From: Deroplatys truncata
Taxonomy: Eukaryota > Arthropoda > Insecta > Mantodea > Mantidae
Direction of reading: 5' to 3'
Length of the DNA: 64,000 bases
Assembly: GCA_030765065.1 (NCBI GenBank)
Contig: CM060989.1
Span: 34,711,501 to 34,775,500 of the forward strand
The notes beneath the pieces were generated by a model, which was not told the DNA's origin, did not search any database, and was given only the letters and a program-made list of their open reading frames with translations. A program made the position numbers and the translations under genes. This document shows positions 1 to 10,835 of this stretch, piece after piece; the stretch's first letter is position 1; every line of letters begins with the position of its first letter.

Positions 1-397
1 AGCCTCGTAGCTTTCTGTACAGATATTAATCAGTTTGATTAAATTAAGAACATACATAAATAAGTAGTTAAATGACCAATATAAATCCTGTGAAATGGTA
101 ATTACGTAGAGAAAGTCGTGTGATTGTCTCACATCGAAATGTTGTTTTTATGTAAGAGTATTAAAGAGATCACAACTACTTATGTCCACTAGCAACACTA
201 TAGAAATTGCTGTTTGTACTTATTGCCGTAATATAAGCAAGTCCTAACGAGTAATGAAGTAGGCGCGAACTCATAAATAATGAACCGAGTTCACAGTTAT
301 CCAGTATCTTGCAATAAGCTAGCACGAGCTATCGATAGAAATCGAATATCCGGCCGGGTATATGGTAAACAATGCCAAAGCTTTTTCTACTGCTTAC
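1..397 (-). other. Intron 1 of the decarboxylase gene (partial)
   Basis: The minus-strand sequence directly after the exon begins GTAAGC, a good splice donor. No further decarboxylase coding sequence is visible before the left edge, and the sequence is AT-rich without recognisable repeats. The forward 65-residue reading frame here covers the donor and is taken as chance. Confidence 0.6.
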
Positions 398-822
398 CTG
401 GAGAAGAGCTGGTTGACGAAATAAGGATGTCCTGTCTTGACACTGTATTTAATGACATCCTCGATAAGCTGCAATAGTTTGTCATGCCCCGCTGGTTCTT
501 CAGAAAGCTCCAAATCCATAAGTTGTTCCAGTTGTTGAGGTGCACGCCATTCCAGAACCCGACTACTCCTGTTAGTTGCCTGAAACACTGCCTTTTCTAG
601 CATCACTTCCACGGAGTCCCTCAGGAATTCTCCGTGACGTTGCCTATCCGGAAGACTCGCATACCATAGTTGCGTTTGTCTTTCGGCAGCTCTCGCCTTC
701 GCCGCAGTACCATTTTCGGCTCCCTTGGACCCCAAATCTACCTTACCACACTGTATATCTCCAACGTGGGGTTGAAGAAACGATATCACCTCTGCCGATG
801 CTGGCATTTTCTTTAGAACTGC
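398..822 (-). CDS. First coding exon of a PLP-dependent decarboxylase (CSAD / aspartate decarboxylase-like), partial gene
   Basis: The reading frame on the minus strand from an ATG at 807 encodes about 137 residues. It ends in KYSVKTGHPYFVNQLFS, the conserved N-terminal segment of group II pyridoxal-phosphate decarboxylases (glutamate, cysteine sulfinate and aspartate decarboxylases), preceded by a typical acidic/hydrophobic helix region (FLRDSVEVMLEKAV). NQLFS favours the CSAD/insect aspartate decarboxylase (black) branch over GAD, which usually has NQLS(T/C)G. The exon ends at 398 with a strong donor (CAG|GTAAGC on the minus strand). It is preceded by a pyrimidine-rich tract and CAG acceptor ending at 823, so a non-coding first exon probably lies further right. 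An upstream in-frame ATG at 867 would fall within the acceptor tract and is less likely. The catalytic lysine and PLP-binding regions lie off the window to the left. The role (family knowledge) is decarboxylation of an acidic amino acid to beta-alanine, hypotaurine or GABA; which substrate cannot be told from this exon. Confidence 0.8.
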
Positions 823-1960
823 CTGCAGCAGGTGCAACGAGTGTGGAGAGGAGTTGAAAAGTGCCAATCTTCCCCCAGTGACTTCCCTAATAAAGCTAAG
901 CCTCGGAAGGTCACTAACGGAGTCATTAACTTTACGTTCTCTTGCACACCTCCACTCCCCACCATTCAGGGACTCCCCTCTTACAACAGCATAACAGTAG
1001 CTAGCTCCTGTGTGACGTCAAAATCGAAGAGGCACGCTCCGGCGAGCACCTTTCTTTCCTCCAGCTTTTCCTTCCATGCATTCCTAGAATGTATGGTTTC
1101 GTCAACGTCAGCTAACGTCTCGGAGAAAACGAGCTTTAATTTGTAAGGTTTTCCCAACGAGAAACCGCATGCATACAGTGATAACCCGATTTCATTACTG
1201 CGACTAAAGTGAGCTGCAAGGACAATCGAAAACTTTCTGTTCCAGTTTTGGCCTTCACGGTCCAGAGGACTGGGAAGTTGTATTTGTTTACATTGTCTTG
1301 CAGTATTTTTCAAACGTTACCTTCAACGTGGGACAAATAAAGAAGTCAAAGAACTTTAAACGAAGGAACAAGTAATGTTTTGTTTTTACAGTGCTGTAGA
1401 CTGCCGTAATTTTCATTCGGAGTACAGTTAATAAAGTCAACATAATTAGTATTTAGGTAGGTACTACATCCATTCTCTCCCTCCCTCCCTCGTATGATTT
1501 CTCCTAACTAAAAGCATACAACAGCAAAATTCAAGCTTTCTTTATTCTGTTCTTTCTCAACTTCCTTGCATCCTTGCTTTCAAACGCGTAATTCATTACT
1601 GAATAGTGTTCGTCGTAAACAGTGACGTGCGCAAAGTGCATTTGTGGGTTTTTTTTGTTTAAAAAAAACAGTAATGGCTGAAACTCACAAACAATGTCTG
1701 CCATACCGTCATTCCGTTGTCATTTTTAGACATTTATCCAAGTGGCGGAGATATCAAATGCATGGCCGTTCTGCAAACTGTGTACCTACCCTTACAATAA
1801 ATTATTGATATATCAAAACATTACTCAGCAATCCTACAGCCCCTGATGTGGTATGCAAAGAATTAATGAAGTGTTAATAGGTAGGCTAATTAATAAATCT
1901 TAATAATAAAACAAACCACTCATCATTGGGATTTCTTCGAAGTTTATTAAAATTCAAGAT
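823..1960. other. Region upstream of the decarboxylase exon; no gene recognised
   Basis: This presumably holds the 5' intron, non-coding first exon and promoter of the minus-strand gene. A perfect TGACGTCA palindrome (CRE-type site) lies at 1013-1020. A minus-strand 110-codon frame at 981-1313 has no recognisable domain. A short CCCT run (1480-1495) is present. Transcription start sites cannot be located from sequence alone. Confidence 0.35.
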
Positions 1961-1977
1961 GAGATAGGGTTCATAGC

Positions 1978-2155
1978 TATTGTTCAGGATACACTTTCTT
2001 CGTGAACAGCATAACTCAAAAACGAAAAGTCGGATAAATACCATACTTGGTATTTAGTTTCAGTACCTTTCAAAGATGCGACAAGAAAATTTTCAAGAAA
2101 ATCTCCCACCCCCAACTGCTTTACAAGGAACATTTTTCGAAAATTATTATTTGTT
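1978..2155 (-). repeat. Repeat R, fragment
   Basis: Contains the R-internal block AACAGCATAACTCAAAAACG and the following 'ttggtatttag...ttttcaagaaaatctcccaccc' region in reverse orientation. It stops abruptly where the next copy begins head-to-tail at 2160. Confidence 0.7.
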
Positions 2156-2159
2156 TTAA

Positions 2160-2995
2160 AAAAATCTGATGTGTTACACTCACATGATTTTCTCTACTCT
2201 TGTTACAAACGCTTATTCTCCATATGCTTCATGTTAATGGAGATGTTGATCTTATTGCTAATTTTCTTGTAGATGCGAGGGGAATATGGTAGGCTTTAAG
2301 CGATAGTCAAATATTTTAAGAGCTGGTTGCTATGTGGAGTATTCCATTCTCTTTGCATTACTAGGACAAAAAAAAAAACGAATAACGAATTTGAGAAAAA
2401 GCACAAGTATTGGAAAATTTAAGGGAATAACAAGCAATATCTCGACAATGGTTCACTCAACAAAAAAAAAATATATATATGACATAAATTGTGTATTTTA
2501 ACGCGATCTAAATTTTTTGTGTAGTAAAATTTTGTCTATCTCTTATGGTTTACCAGTTATGCAAAAGTCGTTCACAATAAAGACTGCTTTTGGAGACATT
2601 CCCAGAAAATTCAAGATATACGTTTGTTTGTCATGAAAGTATCTTATGATATTTTAATCAAAATGGTTAGTGCCATTTTTGAGAAAATTAAAATTTTCGA
2701 AAAATGTTCCATGTAAAGAGTAATCTGGGGTGGAGGGATTTTCTTGAAAACCTTCGTGTCGCATCTCTGGAAGATACTGAACCTAAATACTAAGTTTGGT
2801 GTTTATCCGACTGTTCGTTTCTGAGTTATGCTGTTCACAGACACACACACGGACATGTTTCCAAAAATGCTTTATATGCATTCAGTGCACCTCAAAACAT
2901 GTATTTTCTGTGAAATCTCGGTATCGAATTTTTGGATGGAATGCAATACTTCCCCTACTTACTATACGTAGTAGAGAAAGTAAAAATGGCTCTAA
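2160..2995 (+). repeat. Repeat R, near full-length copy
   Basis: Begins with the R start block ('ctgatgtgttacactcacatg' then TTTTCTCTAC) and ends in GTAGAGAAAGTAAA. The first ~300 bases are diverged or shortened relative to other copies. It is closely related to the copy at 5412-6348. The short reading frame in it (MVFIRLF...) recurs in other copies with disruptions and is not taken as a gene. Confidence 0.75.
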
Positions 2996-3265
2996 CGATT
3001 TTGATTAAAATACCATATACCTATTAAATATATTTACACAACAATTCGAAACTTTAATAACGGATATCTCAGAAACGGCTTATGCCACAGAAACACTTAT
3101 TTTAAATAAATTGTGTGCTTTTATAAAATGTACATTTTTTGTATGGTACGTTTTCGTCTATTGCTTAACCTTTACCAGTTATGAAAGATTATACAAAATT
3201 CCTTCCGAATGAAGAGTACTTCACAGGCTACTACCAGAAAACTCAAGATACTTATACATTCATTC
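2985..3265 (+). repeat. Repeat R, scrambled fragments
   Basis: A 30-bp reverse-orientation piece (aaaatggctctaacgatttt) is followed by a forward piece starting near 3035 that carries the 'cggatatctcagaaa', 'tttaccagttat' and 'ccttccgaatgaagag' blocks, then ends near 3265. It is a rearranged remnant. Confidence 0.6.
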
Positions 3266-3717
3266 GCGGCGCTAGGTGCAGCCGCACTGGTTGCACATGC
3301 CTAAGGCAGGTCCTGATAAAATGGATCTCTGAACGGGGTATATTGACTAAATAAAGGATTTGATGGGTTAGCATTACGAAGACACAACTTTAGGTATTTA
3401 TAGAACCAAAAGGAAAGTAGGAATACATAGAGACTAGTGATGGGTTGATACCACTATCTCTCGATACTGATATACTGATTTTGAGCACTAATACTCGATA
3501 CTCACTTTATAAAAAACTATAAAAATCGATAACTTGTTCGCTGAATTATGTTCTTGTTAGTAGTTTTCTGTGTATAAACGCATGTACCAATTTTGTACTG
3601 GATGCTAATTCTGAAATTGTTCCTGCTTGACATTGTCTAATTGGCAGCATTTTTTTTATCTGGAGAGTGCCACAGGTTATATATCTCCTATTGTTAGTCA
3701 AGGGTGATAATAAGCTG
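3266..3717. other. Unassigned DNA
   Basis: No open frame with a recognisable domain and no match to the repeats defined elsewhere in this window. It starts with a GC-richer stretch (3268-3340) and becomes AT-rich. Confidence 0.3.
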
Positions 3718-4568
3718 GTTTTGCTTGATTTCATCATTCAAACGTTGCAATAAGTTTGCATAATACTCGCCATTGATTGCTTTTCCTTTTTGAAAATAAT
3801 CAATGGAAATTATCCCACGCGCATCCTAAAAAACTGACGCCATGACCTTGTCTGCAGATGGAAGTGTCTTTGCCTTCTTTGGAGCTGATTCTCCCCTTTC
3901 AATCCACTGTTTTGACTGTTTCTTCGTCTCAGGTGTGAAGTGATGGACCCATGTTTCATCCATGGTTATGAATCGACACAAAAACTCGGCTTTATTGCAA
4001 CGAAACATCGCCAAACACTCGACTGAAACATCCTCAAGACGCTGATTTTGTTCCATTGTGAGTAAACGCGGCACCCACCTTGCGCACAGCTTTCTCATGT
4101 TAAATTATCAGTTAGTATGCTATGTACAGCGCTTTTTGAAATGTCTACGATGTCTGCTAGCTCGCGTACTTTCAGCCGATGGTCATCCAATACCATTTTG
4201 TGGATTGCTCCACAATTTCTGGAGTGGTCACCTCATTTGGTCGACTACTGCAATGTTCGTCTTGGCAGCTCGTACGGCCTCGCTTAAACTCTGCCACCCA
4301 ATATTTTACTGTTGTAAACGAAGGAGCAGACTCCCCCAGAGTAGAATCTAGCTCAGCTTTAACATTAGTTGGACTAAGACCTTTCAAATGAAAGTATTGT
4401 ATCACATAACGATGGCCAGTTTTAGCTATTAATAACTGCCAAACAATTACTAAACAACGTAAGCTTCAAACTTAAGCTTCATAAGGGTGGTACTTTCTAC
4501 CATAGTCATTTGTTTCAACAACAACCGCTATATATACGTCAAGTCGGGTACTTCTGGGACTGCCGTCG
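3718..4568 (-). mobile_element. mariner family M1, 3'-truncated copy A
   Basis: The minus strand encodes N-terminal and middle parts of a mariner transposase in two disrupted frames (4405-4172 and 4098-3826), with KGLSPTNVKAELDSTLGES, the paired HTH region and FITMDETWVHHFTPETK, where the D of MDETW is the first catalytic aspartate. The right terminus (gtcgggtacttctgggac...cgt) abuts a TA at 4569-4570. The left side stops near 3718 inside the region encoding LNDEIKQ, so the last third of the gene and the other inverted repeat are absent. Inactive. Confidence 0.85.
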
Positions 4569-4570
4569 TA

Positions 4571-5093
4571 CGGAGAGATTCGCTCCCTTCGGTATAACTA
4601 CAGGATATGCTTAGCAACTATCTACTACTAACTACCTGTGACTAAACGTGTGCAGATAGTAAAATGAGCGGAGCGAGCCATTTAAGCAATTTTACCAACC
4701 AACGCATGCAATGATAATCTTCTAAAAGAACTAAGTCCCTGTTATTCCCAATATTTACCAGTGTTTTAATGTATATAGTATGTTATTTACTTATCCATTA
4801 ACAGGTACAGTGTGGCATACTTTACCTATAGGTATAAGAGAGTTACAGAAAACAAACATGAGACTGTACGACATCTATATAATGGTACGCCCCTGATCGT
4901 GATTTTCTTTCAGATACAGCAAAATAATAAAATTAACCTCCACTTAACTCTGCATATTATTGTTCTATAGTCTTTTATAATGTCGCTTAGAAAATGAAGA
5001 TATTGTCTGTTTAAAAATGCTTTTTTACTGACCATTGAACATACATCATTTAACTACGAAAAAGAAGAGGCGTTTGTAAAGCAATAATTATTT
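4571..5093. other. Unassigned AT-rich DNA
   Basis: No coding potential or match to other repeats in the window was seen. Confidence 0.3.
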
Positions 5094-5214
5094 ATGTAAC
5101 TGTAAAGGAAAGTGAGTTTTTTCAGGACGACTGAGATATTTACGGCCGAAGCGAAGCTGAGGTCAGAATACCAAAACGGGTCCTGAAAAAACTCACTTTC
5201 CTGCAGTTACGTAC
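5094..5214. repeat. Small fold-back element with ~32-bp inverted arms
   Basis: The left arm (5097-5128) contains AGGAAAGTGAGTTTTTTCAG and the right arm (5180-5213) contains its reverse complement CTGAAAAAACTCACTTTCCT. The arms differ only by a small indel. The ~50-bp loop is GC-richer and includes CGGCCGAAGCGAAGCT. Length and structure fit a tiny MITE; no second copy was seen in the window. Confidence 0.7.
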
Positions 5215-5411
5215 AATATTTTGTTGCATGCTATGTCGAAATACTTTATATAATATTGTACTGCATATTACGTTGGACATGGAGCAGTCATATTTTTCAT
5301 ATGTTGATTTCAGGGCCAATGTATTCATATGTGTTGGAGTGTGGAAAGTAACGTTCAATTTGACGTACTGAGACGGAAAAACACGAAATTCCAGATAGTA
5401 TGAAACAAAAC

Positions 5412-6348
5412 ATTAAAAAATCTGTTGTGTTACACTCACATGACTTTCTCTACTCTTGTACAAACTATTTTTACTAACTCTTATTCTCCATCTATTTCAT
5501 ATTGATCGAGATAAACATTTGCAGAAACGATATTTTGACATGCAAAGAGAATTACATTTTACACATAGCGACCAGTTCTAAAAATATTTAACCATCGCTT
5601 GAGGCCTACTATGTTCCCCTTGTTTTGTATTTGCAAGGGCAATATAAGCACAGACATATATCTTAATAGCTGGTTGCTAGGTGCAGCACCATTCCCTTTG
5701 CCACAGATTAATACTCTTTGCATATACAAGACAAAAAATGAATAACGAATTCCCATTTGAGAAAATAAGTATTGAAAAATTTAAGGGAATAACAAGGAAT
5801 ATCTCGAAAATGGTTCACTCAACAACAAAAATTTATATGACATAAATTGTGTATTTTAACGCGATCTACATTTTTTGTGTAGTAAAATTTTCTGTATCTC
5901 TTATGGTTTACCAGTTATGCAAAAGTCGTTCACAATGAAGAATACTTTTGGAGACATTCCCAGAAAATTCAAGATATACATTTTATTTGTCATGAAAATA
6001 TCTTAAACATATGATATTTTAATCAAAATCGTTAGAGCCCTTATTGAGAAAATTAAAATTTTCGAAAAATGTTCCATGTAAAGGGTAATCTGGGGTGGGG
6101 GGATTTTCTTGAAAACCTTCGTGTCGCATCTCTGGAAGATACTGAACCTAAATACCAAGTTTGGTGTTTATCCGACTGTTCGTTTCTGAGTTATGCTGTT
6201 CACAGACACACACACGGACATGTTTCCAAAAATGCTTTTTTTGGATTCAGGGGGCCTCAAAACATATATTTCCAGTGAAATCTCGGTATCGAATTTTTGG
6301 GTGGAATACAATACTTCCCCTACTTACTATACGTAGTAGAGAAAGTAA
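5412..6348 (+). repeat. Repeat R, best full-length reference copy (937 bp)
   Basis: Starts with the block 'tgtgttacactcac' followed by ACATGACTTTCTCTAC and ends CTTACTATACGTAGTAGAGAAAGT, so ACTTTCTCTAC is repeated in inverted orientation at the two ends. Internal landmarks seen in the other copies: 'atttccgagat'-type block, ATGTAGATCTCTTT-type block, CCTTCCGAATGAAGAGGA, a short (CA)n run, and GGGGGATTTTCTTGAAAA. No coherent coding frame is shared between copies, so it looks like a non-autonomous element. Its superfamily is not recognised. Confidence 0.8.
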
Positions 6349-6806
6349 CTAGAGTATTTTTGCTTTCAACACTACGTACTTACATAAGCGGAGGAAGTAT
6401 TGTATTCCATACCGAGATAATGCTGGAAATACATGTTTCGATTTCTCCTGACTTCCCAAAAGGCATTTTTAGAAAGTCCGTGTGGTCTATGAACAGCTTA
6501 ACTCAAAAACGAAAAGTCCGTAAATATCAAACTTGGTATTTAAGCTTAGCATAATCCAAAGATGGGACGCGAAGATTTTCACAAAAATACTCCCATCCCA
6601 AACTACCTTTTAAGTGGAAAATTTTTCGTTATTTTTTATTTTCTCAAAAATGGCTCTAAAGGTCTTGATTAAAATACCACATATGTAAGATATTTTTATT
6701 ATAGATAAAATATATATCTTGAATTTTCTGGGAATAGCCTGTGAGGTTCTCTTCATTCTGAATACATTTTGTGTACTTGGTAAACATAACAGATAGACAA
6801 TATCTT

Positions 6807-7118
6807 TTTTTTCTTTAACAGATTAACCATCTCTTTGTAGAACTTACACCCCAAGGGCTTACAAACCAATGCCTTGGGTCAGTAACCTTCGAGAAGCTAG
6901 CAAATTCTGGATCATAGTATATCCAGGATGGGTGATCAGCCCAATACCTGGTATGGCGGTGAAGAACATTAAAGTGGTGATGAAAGGGATAAATTATCCA
7001 ACCCAACATTTGCCTAGCGACCGAAGAAAACCACTAAAAAACCTTCGATCAGGTTGGTCGACCCCGGGACTTCCAGAATACAAGTGGCACACGTTACGCG
7101 GCGCCACCTAGCTCGGTT
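6807..7118 (-). mobile_element. tRNA-headed SINE (family S2), minus strand
   Basis: The minus strand starts CTAACCGAGCTAGGTGGC, contains a box-B-like CCCGGGGTCGACC, and ends in a T-run on the plus strand (6805-6813), i.e. an A-rich tail. A 12-bp target duplication (AGACAATATCTT at 6795-6806 and AGACAAAATCTT at 7119-7130, one mismatch) frames it inside repeat R, as expected for LINE-mediated retrotransposition. Confidence 0.75.
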
Positions 7119-7188
7119 AGACAAAATCTTACTACACAAAAATGTAGATCTCATTAAAGCACACAGTTTATGTTAAATAATTTAAATA

Positions 7189-7872
7189 CGGGGGGCGTCC
7201 AATAAGTAAGTTTCCCTATTTTATAAAAACATTACACACAGTTGACCATGTTGAATTAATTTTATTTATATTGCACAATCCTTCTGTTACTTTTATACAT
7301 AGTCAACATGTTTTTCCAAGCATTTTTGGGGACGTGACACAAGTTTTTCCAAGCCAGTGTTGTACCAGATCGGGCCCTGTGCTCGCAACCAGCTGTTCAT
7401 TGATTTGGCTTCGTCATCGGTGTTAAAAGTGCTTACCTTTGAGTTGGAGGAACATATGAAAATCACTTGGGGCAAGCTCCGGTGAATACGGAGGATACGA
7501 GAAAACTTCCAAGTTGAATCTTGACCCAGGCGGAGCTCAGAAGATTCAACTGGAAAGTTTTCTCGCATCCTCCATATTCACCAGATCTTTTCCCAAGTGA
7601 TTTTCACATGTTCCTCTAACTCAAAGGTCATCGTGCAGGTAAGCACTTTAACACCGTGACGAAGATCAATCAGAAGTGAACAGCTGGTTACGAGCACAGG
7701 CCCCGACTTGGAAAAACTTGTGTCACGTCCCCAAAAATGCTTGGAAAAACATATTGACGATGTATAAAGGTAACAGAAGGATTGTACAATATAAATAAAA
7801 TTAATTCTACATGATCATTTGTGTGTAATGTTTTTTTATAAAATAGAGAAACTTACTTATTGGACGCCCTCG
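7189..7872. mobile_element. Fold-back mariner-derived MITE, copy 1 (684 bp)
   Basis: Flanked by TA on both sides (7187-7188, 7873-7874). The ends carry inverted repeats with core GCGTCCAATAAGTAAGTTTC. The two halves are inverted copies of each other for most of their length, each reading outward-to-inward as the 3' end of a mariner transposase gene: third-aspartate region, then FNTDDE, then CLEKHVDYV near the terminus. The ~91-residue minus-strand frame is one arm of that structure. See copy 3 for the clearest coding arm. Confidence 0.85.
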
Positions 7873-8399
7873 TATTTTTTACTTTTATTAACCATTTCCG
7901 AGGTATTCCTGTTATTGGTTTGAATTTTCAAATACGTTTATCAAATGGGAATACATTATTCGTCTTTTTTTTTCCTAAACATACAAAGAAAACCGAATTT
8001 CAAGCCATCACTTAGCGACCAGCCCTTAAAAGATTTGAGTTTTGCTTAAGTCTACTGTATTCCTGTAATGCCCTTTTACTTACAAGGAAATATGCTATAA
8101 AACCATTTCTACAGTTGTTTATTGGGATTAACGTGAATTACTAATAGAATAATACTTTGTTGAAGAATGGGTAGCGAATGTTGTGAGTGTAATACATCAA
8201 ATATTTTTTGTTTAAAATTTGCGCAAGTATTTCTTGAGATAAAGATAACCTATGTAAAAAATTCCAATTTCTTATGGTGAGGGATTCTTCATTCGGAAGG
8301 AATTTTATATACCTTTGTGTAAACCATAAAAGATAGTCAACCATTTTCGAGATATCCGCTATTACTTTTTTTAATTTTTCAATACTTTTGTTATATTTT

Positions 8400-8555
8400 A
8401 AAGTGCTGTCGCTATTCAGCGTTTCCGTGATATCGCGGAAAGAGTAAGGAATTTCAAAGTCAGTATATACCGACCCGTTTTAAAACATTTGACTATCCAC
8501 TCAGTTTCCTCTATCCCTTTTGTGCCAACGACGAAATGTGTAATGAAACTATTTC
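8400..8555 (-). repeat. Repeat R fragment interrupted by mariner copy B
   Basis: Reverse-orientation R blocks (gcggaaagagtaaggaatttc, aaaacatttgactatc, gaaatgtgtaatgaaactatttcc) run directly into the mariner terminus at 8556. The continuation on the far side is not clear. Confidence 0.6.
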
Positions 8556-9816
8556 CGAGGGCAATCCCAGAAGTACCCGACCTGACGTATAGATAGCGGT
8601 TGTTTCAAACAAATGACTGTGGTAGAAAGTACCACCCTTATAAAGCTTAAGTTTGAAATTTGACGATGCTATATTGTTTAGTAATTGTTTGGCAGCCATC
8701 AATAGTGAACACTCTCAGCGAATTTGTAAACATGGATTAAACTGGCCGTCGTTATGTGATACAATACTTTCATTTGAAAGGTCTTAGTCCAACTAATATT
8801 AAAGCTGAGATAGATTCTACTCTGGAGGAGTTTGCTCCTTAGTTTACAACAGTAAAATATTGGATGGCAGAGTTTAAGCGAGGAGCTGCCAAGAGGAACA
8901 TCACAGTAGTCGACCAAATGTGGTGACCACGCCAGAAATTGTGAAGAAAATCCACAAACTGGTATTGGATGACCGTCGACTGAAGGTACACGAGCTAGCA
9001 GACATCGTAGGCATTTCAAAAAGTGCTGCTCATCGCACACTAATTAAAAATGTAGACATGAGAAAGCTGTGCACAAGATGGGTACCGCGTTTACTCACAA
9101 TGAAAACAAAAGCAGCGTCGTGAGGATGTTTCGCTGCAATAAAGCCGAGTTTTTGCACCAATTCATAACCACGGATGAAACATGGGACCATCACTTCACA
9201 CCTGAGACGAAGGAACAGTCAAAACGGTGGATTGAAAGGGGAGAATCAGCTCCAAAGAAGGGGAAGACACTTCCATCTGCAGGCAAGGTCATGGCGTCAG
9301 TTTTTAGGGATGAGCGTGGGATAATTTTAATTGATTATCCTCAAAAAGGAAAAGCAATCAATGGCGAGTATTATGGAAACTTATTGCAGCGTTTGAATGA
9401 TGAAATCAAGCAAAAAACGGCCGCATTTAGCGAAAAAGAAAGTTCTGTTTCATCAAGGCAATACCCCAGATCACACATCCATTATCGCCATGGCCAAAAT
9501 CAATGAGTTAAAATTCGAATTGCTTCCTCATGCACTCTATTCGCCAGACTAGCCCCCTCTGAATATTTTCTGTTTCCAAAGTTGAAGAAATGACTTGGTG
9601 GTAAAAGATTTGTCAACAATGAAGAGGCGGAGTCTGCAGTTGATGGTTATTTTGCAGAACTCGACGGTTTTCACTATAAACAGGGTATCGAAGCTATTGA
9701 ACATCGCTGAGAAAAGTGTATCGATCTGAAAGGAGACTATGTAGAGAAATAAATATGTTTTTCCCAAAATGTTTGTGTTTTCTTTGTTAGGTCGGGTACT
9801 TCTGGGACAGCCCTCG
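8556..9816 (+). mobile_element. mariner family M1, full-length degenerate copy B
   Basis: About 1261 bp. The left end reads CGAGGGCAATCCCAGAAGTA and the right end has its counterpart (acttctgggacagccctcg), followed by TA at 9817-9818. It encloses a transposase pseudogene. The sequence order matches copies C and D in this window. Confidence 0.9.
8732..9752 (+). pseudogene. mariner transposase pseudogene (M1 copy B)
   Basis: ATG at 8732 is followed at once by a stop codon (third codon), then by further stops and frameshifts. HTH region: EIVKKIHKLVLDDRRLKVHE near 8940-9000. First catalytic Asp: TTDETWDHH near 9170. Terminal GDYVEK* at 9734-9752. The third catalytic position in the APS-x-YFLF motif is Glu rather than the usual mariner Asp (codon gaa near 9558). 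Family size is about 345 residues, so the gene length is complete but inactive. Confidence 0.85.
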
Positions 9817-9845
9817 TATCTCCATTAACATGGAGTAGAAAAAAT

Positions 9846-10660
9846 ATTGTGTTACATTCACATGACTTTCTCTTCCCTCTATCTCTTATTAGTTGGTATA
9901 CAATTTATTCTAACGAAATTTTATTTTCCTATCGACTTCATTTTAATTAGGATAAACCTTTCCGGAAATAGCTGCATTACACATTTCGTTATAAATACAA
10001 AGGGAATAGTGATAGTCAAATTTTTAGAACCGGACGCTGTACACTGGCCTTAAAATTTCATACTGTTTCCATGAAATCGCAAAAGGCAAGTGAAAATCTA
10101 CAGGACTTGAAAAGAATAGCAACTTGAACCATTATTAACGGATATATTTGAAATGGCTGATGCTACAAAAAAGTTATTTCAGATAAATTGTGTGTTTTAA
10201 AGAGATCTATTGTTTTAGTACGTTTTCGCCTATCGCTTAACGTTTACCAGTTATACAAGATTGTACAAAATTCCTTCCGAATGAAGAGGACTTTACAAGC
10301 TATTCCTAAAAAATTCAAGATAAATATGTTTATCATGTAAATATCTTTAATATGTGGTATTTTAACATAAACCGTTAAAAGACATTTTTCAGAAAATAAA
10401 AAAATTCGAAAAATGTTTCATATAAAGGGCAGTTTGGCGTGGGGGATTTTCCTAAAAATCTTCATGTCGCATCTTTGGAAGGTACTGGACTTAAATTCCA
10501 ACTTTGGTATTTATCCGACATTTCGTTTTTAAAGTGTTCAATGACACGCGGACCTTTTGCTAAACAAGCTTTCATAAGGATATTTTGTACAAGCTGTAAA
10601 ATAATAAGCTATGGTGTGTAGAGAAAGTCATGCGAATGTAACACATCAGAATTTGATTTT
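9846..10660 (+). repeat. Repeat R copy with start block at both ends
   Basis: Begins with ACATGACTTTCTCTTCC after the 'gtgttacattc' block. After losing the last ~150 bp of the usual 3' part, it ends with the same start block in reverse (GTAGAGAAAGTCATGCGAA, then 'tgtaacacatcag'). This gives ~35-bp terminal inverted repeats, the clearest case in the window. Confidence 0.7.
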
Positions 10661-10835
10661 TTAATTGTTTTATTTGTGTAGTCCCCTCTAACCTTTATGG
10701 CCATATTGGGGGGCTTTGATTTGAGAAACAACTGATGGAGTTATTACTCTATGAATGGTAGGTTTTAACCTTGGTTTTATTCCTTGTTGCCATGAATCAC
10801 ACATCCATACTTCCAGACTCCGCTGGATGTAGGGA

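Larger units (their letters stand above)
6360..8210 (-). repeat. Repeat R, reverse copy split by a SINE and a fold-back MITE
   Basis: R sequence runs 6360-6806, resumes at 7119-7188 after a SINE, and resumes again at 7873 after a MITE. It ends near 8205 at the R start block in reverse (GTGAGTGTAATACATCAAA). The interrupted blocks join in the order found in uninterrupted copies, so the SINE and MITE inserted into an existing R copy. Confidence 0.75.

Noticed and set aside
1013..1020. CRE site as proof of regulated promoter
   Set aside because: A single 8-bp palindrome occurs by chance and the transcription start is unknown; recorded only as a note.
981..1313. 110-codon minus frame as an upstream exon of the decarboxylase
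   Set aside because: No similarity to the family, and splice sites that would join it to the exon at 822 are not evident.
6161..6352. Recurrent small frame (MVFIRLFVSELCC...) as a conserved small gene
   Set aside because: It recurs because repeat R recurs; other copies break it and it overlaps a (CA)n run.
7293..7568. 91-codon frame as an intact gene
   Set aside because: It is one arm of a fold-back MITE holding only the frameshifted C-terminal end of a mariner transposase.
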